In this document: one piece after another, positions 5,484 through 6,504 of the stretch
Numbering within the stretch: the stretch's first letter is position 1
Layout of the letters: every line of letters starts with the position of its first letter
DNA from: Labilithrix luteola
GTDB lineage: Bacteria; Myxococcota_A; Polyangia; Polyangiales; Polyangiaceae
Direction: 5' to 3'
Length of the DNA: 6,504 nt
NCBI GenBank assembly: GCA_026225435.1
Contig: JAMFST010000641.1
Span: 1-6,504 of the forward strand
Program-made: the position numbers and the translations under genes
The notes under the pieces: generated by a model
Told to the model about the DNA's origin: nothing
Seen by the model: only the letters and a program-made list of their open reading frames with translations
Database searches by the model: none

Positions 5484-5641
5484 CACTTGTACTGTGATGA
5501 CAACGCGCAGCCTACGAAGCACGCGCGCCGTGTCAAGGCGTGCCGGTCACGGTTTTCTTCGACGCGTCGCGTCGCCGTTTGCGCGTCTTAGCGCGGCCGA
5601 TCCTTCCCACTTGACAGGCAATGACGCTTCTTCCAAATTGA

Positions 5642-5651
5642 ACGGATACCG
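5642..5651 (+). promoter_or_regulatory. Operator-like repeat, copy 2 (fdhA side, upstream)
   Basis: ACGGATACCG differs from the other two copies at one position. Extended by one base, ACGG-ATA-CCGT is a perfect inverted repeat. It starts 19 bases before copy 3, about two helical turns, so a regulator could bind both copies on the same DNA face. Confidence 0.5.
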
Positions 5652-5659
5652 TTGAGACC

Positions 5660-5670
5660 GACGGTTACCG
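5660..5670 (+). promoter_or_regulatory. Operator-like repeat, copy 3 (fdhA side, downstream)
   Basis: GACGGTTACCG is identical over 11 bases to the minus strand at 5483-5473. It lies 44 bases before the fdhA ATG and downstream of the TTGACA promoter candidate, a position suited to repression. Confidence 0.5.
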
Positions 5671-5714
5671 GTCAGAATACTGCGACCGTGACTGCGCGCA
5701 GCGAAGGAGCCTCG

Positions 5715-6504
5715 ATGTCGCATCTCGAGAACAAGGGTGTCGTCTATCTGGGACCCGGTAAGGTCGAGGTCCGGTCGATCGACTTTCCGAAGCTGGTCGA
5801 TCCACGCGGCAAGTCGATCGAGCACGGCGTCCTCCTCAAGGTCGTCACGACCAACATCTGCGGGTCGGATCAACACATGGTTCGCGGCCGCACGACGGCG
5901 CCGCCGGGGCTCGTGCTCGGTCACGAGATCACCGGGGAGGTGATCGAGGTTGGCCGTGATGTCGAGAAGCTCGCTGTCGGCGACCTCGTCTCGGTGCCAT
6001 TCAACGTCGCTTGCGGTCGCTGCCGCACGTGCAAGGAGCAGCACACGGGGGTGTGCCTCTCGGTGAACCCGGCGCGCGCCGGTGGTGCCTACGGCTACGT
6101 CGACATGGGCGGATGGGTTGGCGGTCAGGCCCGCTACGTGCTCGTTCCGTATGCCGACTTCAACTTGCTCAAGTTTCCCGATCGCGGTCAGGCGCTGGAG
6201 AAGATCCGCGATCTCACCTGCCTCACCGACATCTTACCGACCGGCTACCACGGCGCGGTCACGGCCGGCGTGGGCCCCGGGAGCACGGTCTACGTTGCCG
6301 GTGCGGGGCCCGTCGGGTTGGCTGCTGCGGCGGCGGCACGTCTCCTCGGGGCTGCCGTGGTGATCGTCGGAGTCGTGACCCCCGCCGGGCTCGTGCTTGC
6401 TCGCCGCGTCGGCTTCCTCCCCGTGGACCTCTCCTTGGACGCGAGCCGCGCGGATCTGATCGCGCAGCACCTCCGCGTGCCGTTGGTGGTCTGCGCGATC
6501 GACG
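5715..6504 (+). CDS. fdhA: Glutathione-independent formaldehyde dehydrogenase, zinc- and NAD-dependent (3' end outside window)
   Basis: ATG 5715 follows AAGGAG (5704-5709) by 5 bases. The 263 visible residues closely resemble Pseudomonas putida formaldehyde dehydrogenase as I remember it (NICGSDQHMVRGRTTA, VLGHEITGEVIE, VSVPFNVACGRCRTCKE, AYGYVDMGGW). The enzyme oxidises formaldehyde to formate without glutathione, using tightly held NAD. Predicted catalytic zinc ligands Cys49, His70 and Asp172 and structural zinc ligands Cys100, Cys103, Cys106 and Cys114 are present, as is the Rossmann motif GAGPVG (196-201). Odd: the segment after the second Rossmann strand reads VIVGVVTPAGLVLARR, with Val220 and Gly225 where the Pseudomonas enzyme has the acidic residue and arginine that hold the NAD ribose. 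It is transcribed away from the reductase operon and shares its control region. About one third of the protein lies beyond the window. Confidence 0.93.
   Translation, partial: MSHLENKGVVYLGPGKVEVRSIDFPKLVDPRGKSIEHGVLLKVVTTNICGSDQHMVRGRTTAPPGLVLGHEITGEVIEVGRDVEKLAVGDLVSVPFNVACGRCRTCKEQHTGVCLSVNPARAGGAYGYVDMGGWVGGQARYVLVPYADFNLLKFPDRGQALEKIRDLTCLTDILPTGYHGAVTAGVGPGSTVYVAGAGPVGLAAAAAARLLGAAVVIVGVVTPAGLVLARRVGFLPVDLSLDASRADLIAQHLRVPLVVCAID

Larger units (their letters stand above)
5448..5714. promoter_or_regulatory. Divergent control region between reductase operon and formaldehyde dehydrogenase
   Basis: 267 bp without a credible gene. It carries three copies of the 10-mer ACGGWTACCG, listed separately. 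For the plus-strand gene, a consensus -35 TTGACA lies at 5611-5616 with a poor -10 (CAAATT, 5634-5639) at 17 bases. For the minus-strand operon, TTGTCA (5503-5498) with a weak -10 candidate (GGTTAC, 5480-5475) 17 bases away is possible and would overlap an operator copy. The promoter assignments are tentative; the repeats are clear. Confidence 0.5.

Noticed and set aside
5448..5522. Reductase start at GTG 5522
   Set aside because: The 25 extra residues do not look like family sequence and would place an operator-like repeat inside the gene. ATG 5447 gives the normal length.
4560..5591. Plus-strand 343-codon frame opposite the reductase
   Set aside because: The minus strand encodes a complete reductase with every expected motif; the plus frame is its GC-driven shadow.

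Overview
The window is GC-rich DNA (well over 60% by eye, with G/C-ending codons dominating). It looks like part of an aromatic-compound catabolic locus of a high-GC bacterium, perhaps a proteobacterium or myxobacterium; the sequence alone does not fix the taxon. No rRNA, tRNA or CRISPR array was seen.

Layout, left to right. (1) Bases 1-647 (+): an IclR-type regulator of the PcaR/PobR kind, lacking its N-terminus because the window starts inside it. (2) Bases 616-857 (-): the 3' part of an intradiol ring-cleavage dioxygenase gene, probably hydroxyquinol 1,2-dioxygenase, whose end overlaps the regulator tail to tail. (3) Bases 858-3807: a 2950-bp transposed unit. It holds a complete IS66-family element (858-3249; tnpA, tnpB, tnpC), about 475 bp of foreign passenger DNA with two cut-off gene pieces, and a solitary right end of a second, related IS66 copy (about 3725-3807). 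(4) Bases 3808-4482 (-): the 5' part of the dioxygenase gene. (5) Bases 4491-5447 (-): a phthalate dioxygenase reductase/VanB-type flavin and [2Fe-2S] reductase, 8 bases upstream of the dioxygenase in the same operon. (6) Bases 5448-5714: a divergent control region with three copies of a 10-bp near-palindrome. (7) Bases 5715-6504 (+): a glutathione-independent formaldehyde dehydrogenase (fdhA-like), cut by the window end.

The central observation is that the 2950-bp unit is bounded by an exact 8-bp direct repeat, GTCGATGC at 850-857 and 3808-3815, as expected for an IS66-type insertion. Removing the unit and one repeat copy rejoins the dioxygenase in frame as a complete 302-residue protein. 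The intact IS inside the unit has no matching repeat at its own right end (3249). Transposition therefore appears to have used the left end of the intact IS and the outer right end of the remnant, moving the passenger DNA as cargo.

Taken together, the reductase (probably serving an oxygenase outside the window), the divergent formaldehyde dehydrogenase and the ring-cleavage dioxygenase suggest catabolism of a methoxylated aromatic: oxidative O-demethylation releases formaldehyde, which FdhA oxidises, and the resulting di- or trihydroxybenzene is cleaved. This is inference. In the sequenced genome the cleavage step is interrupted by the transposed unit.
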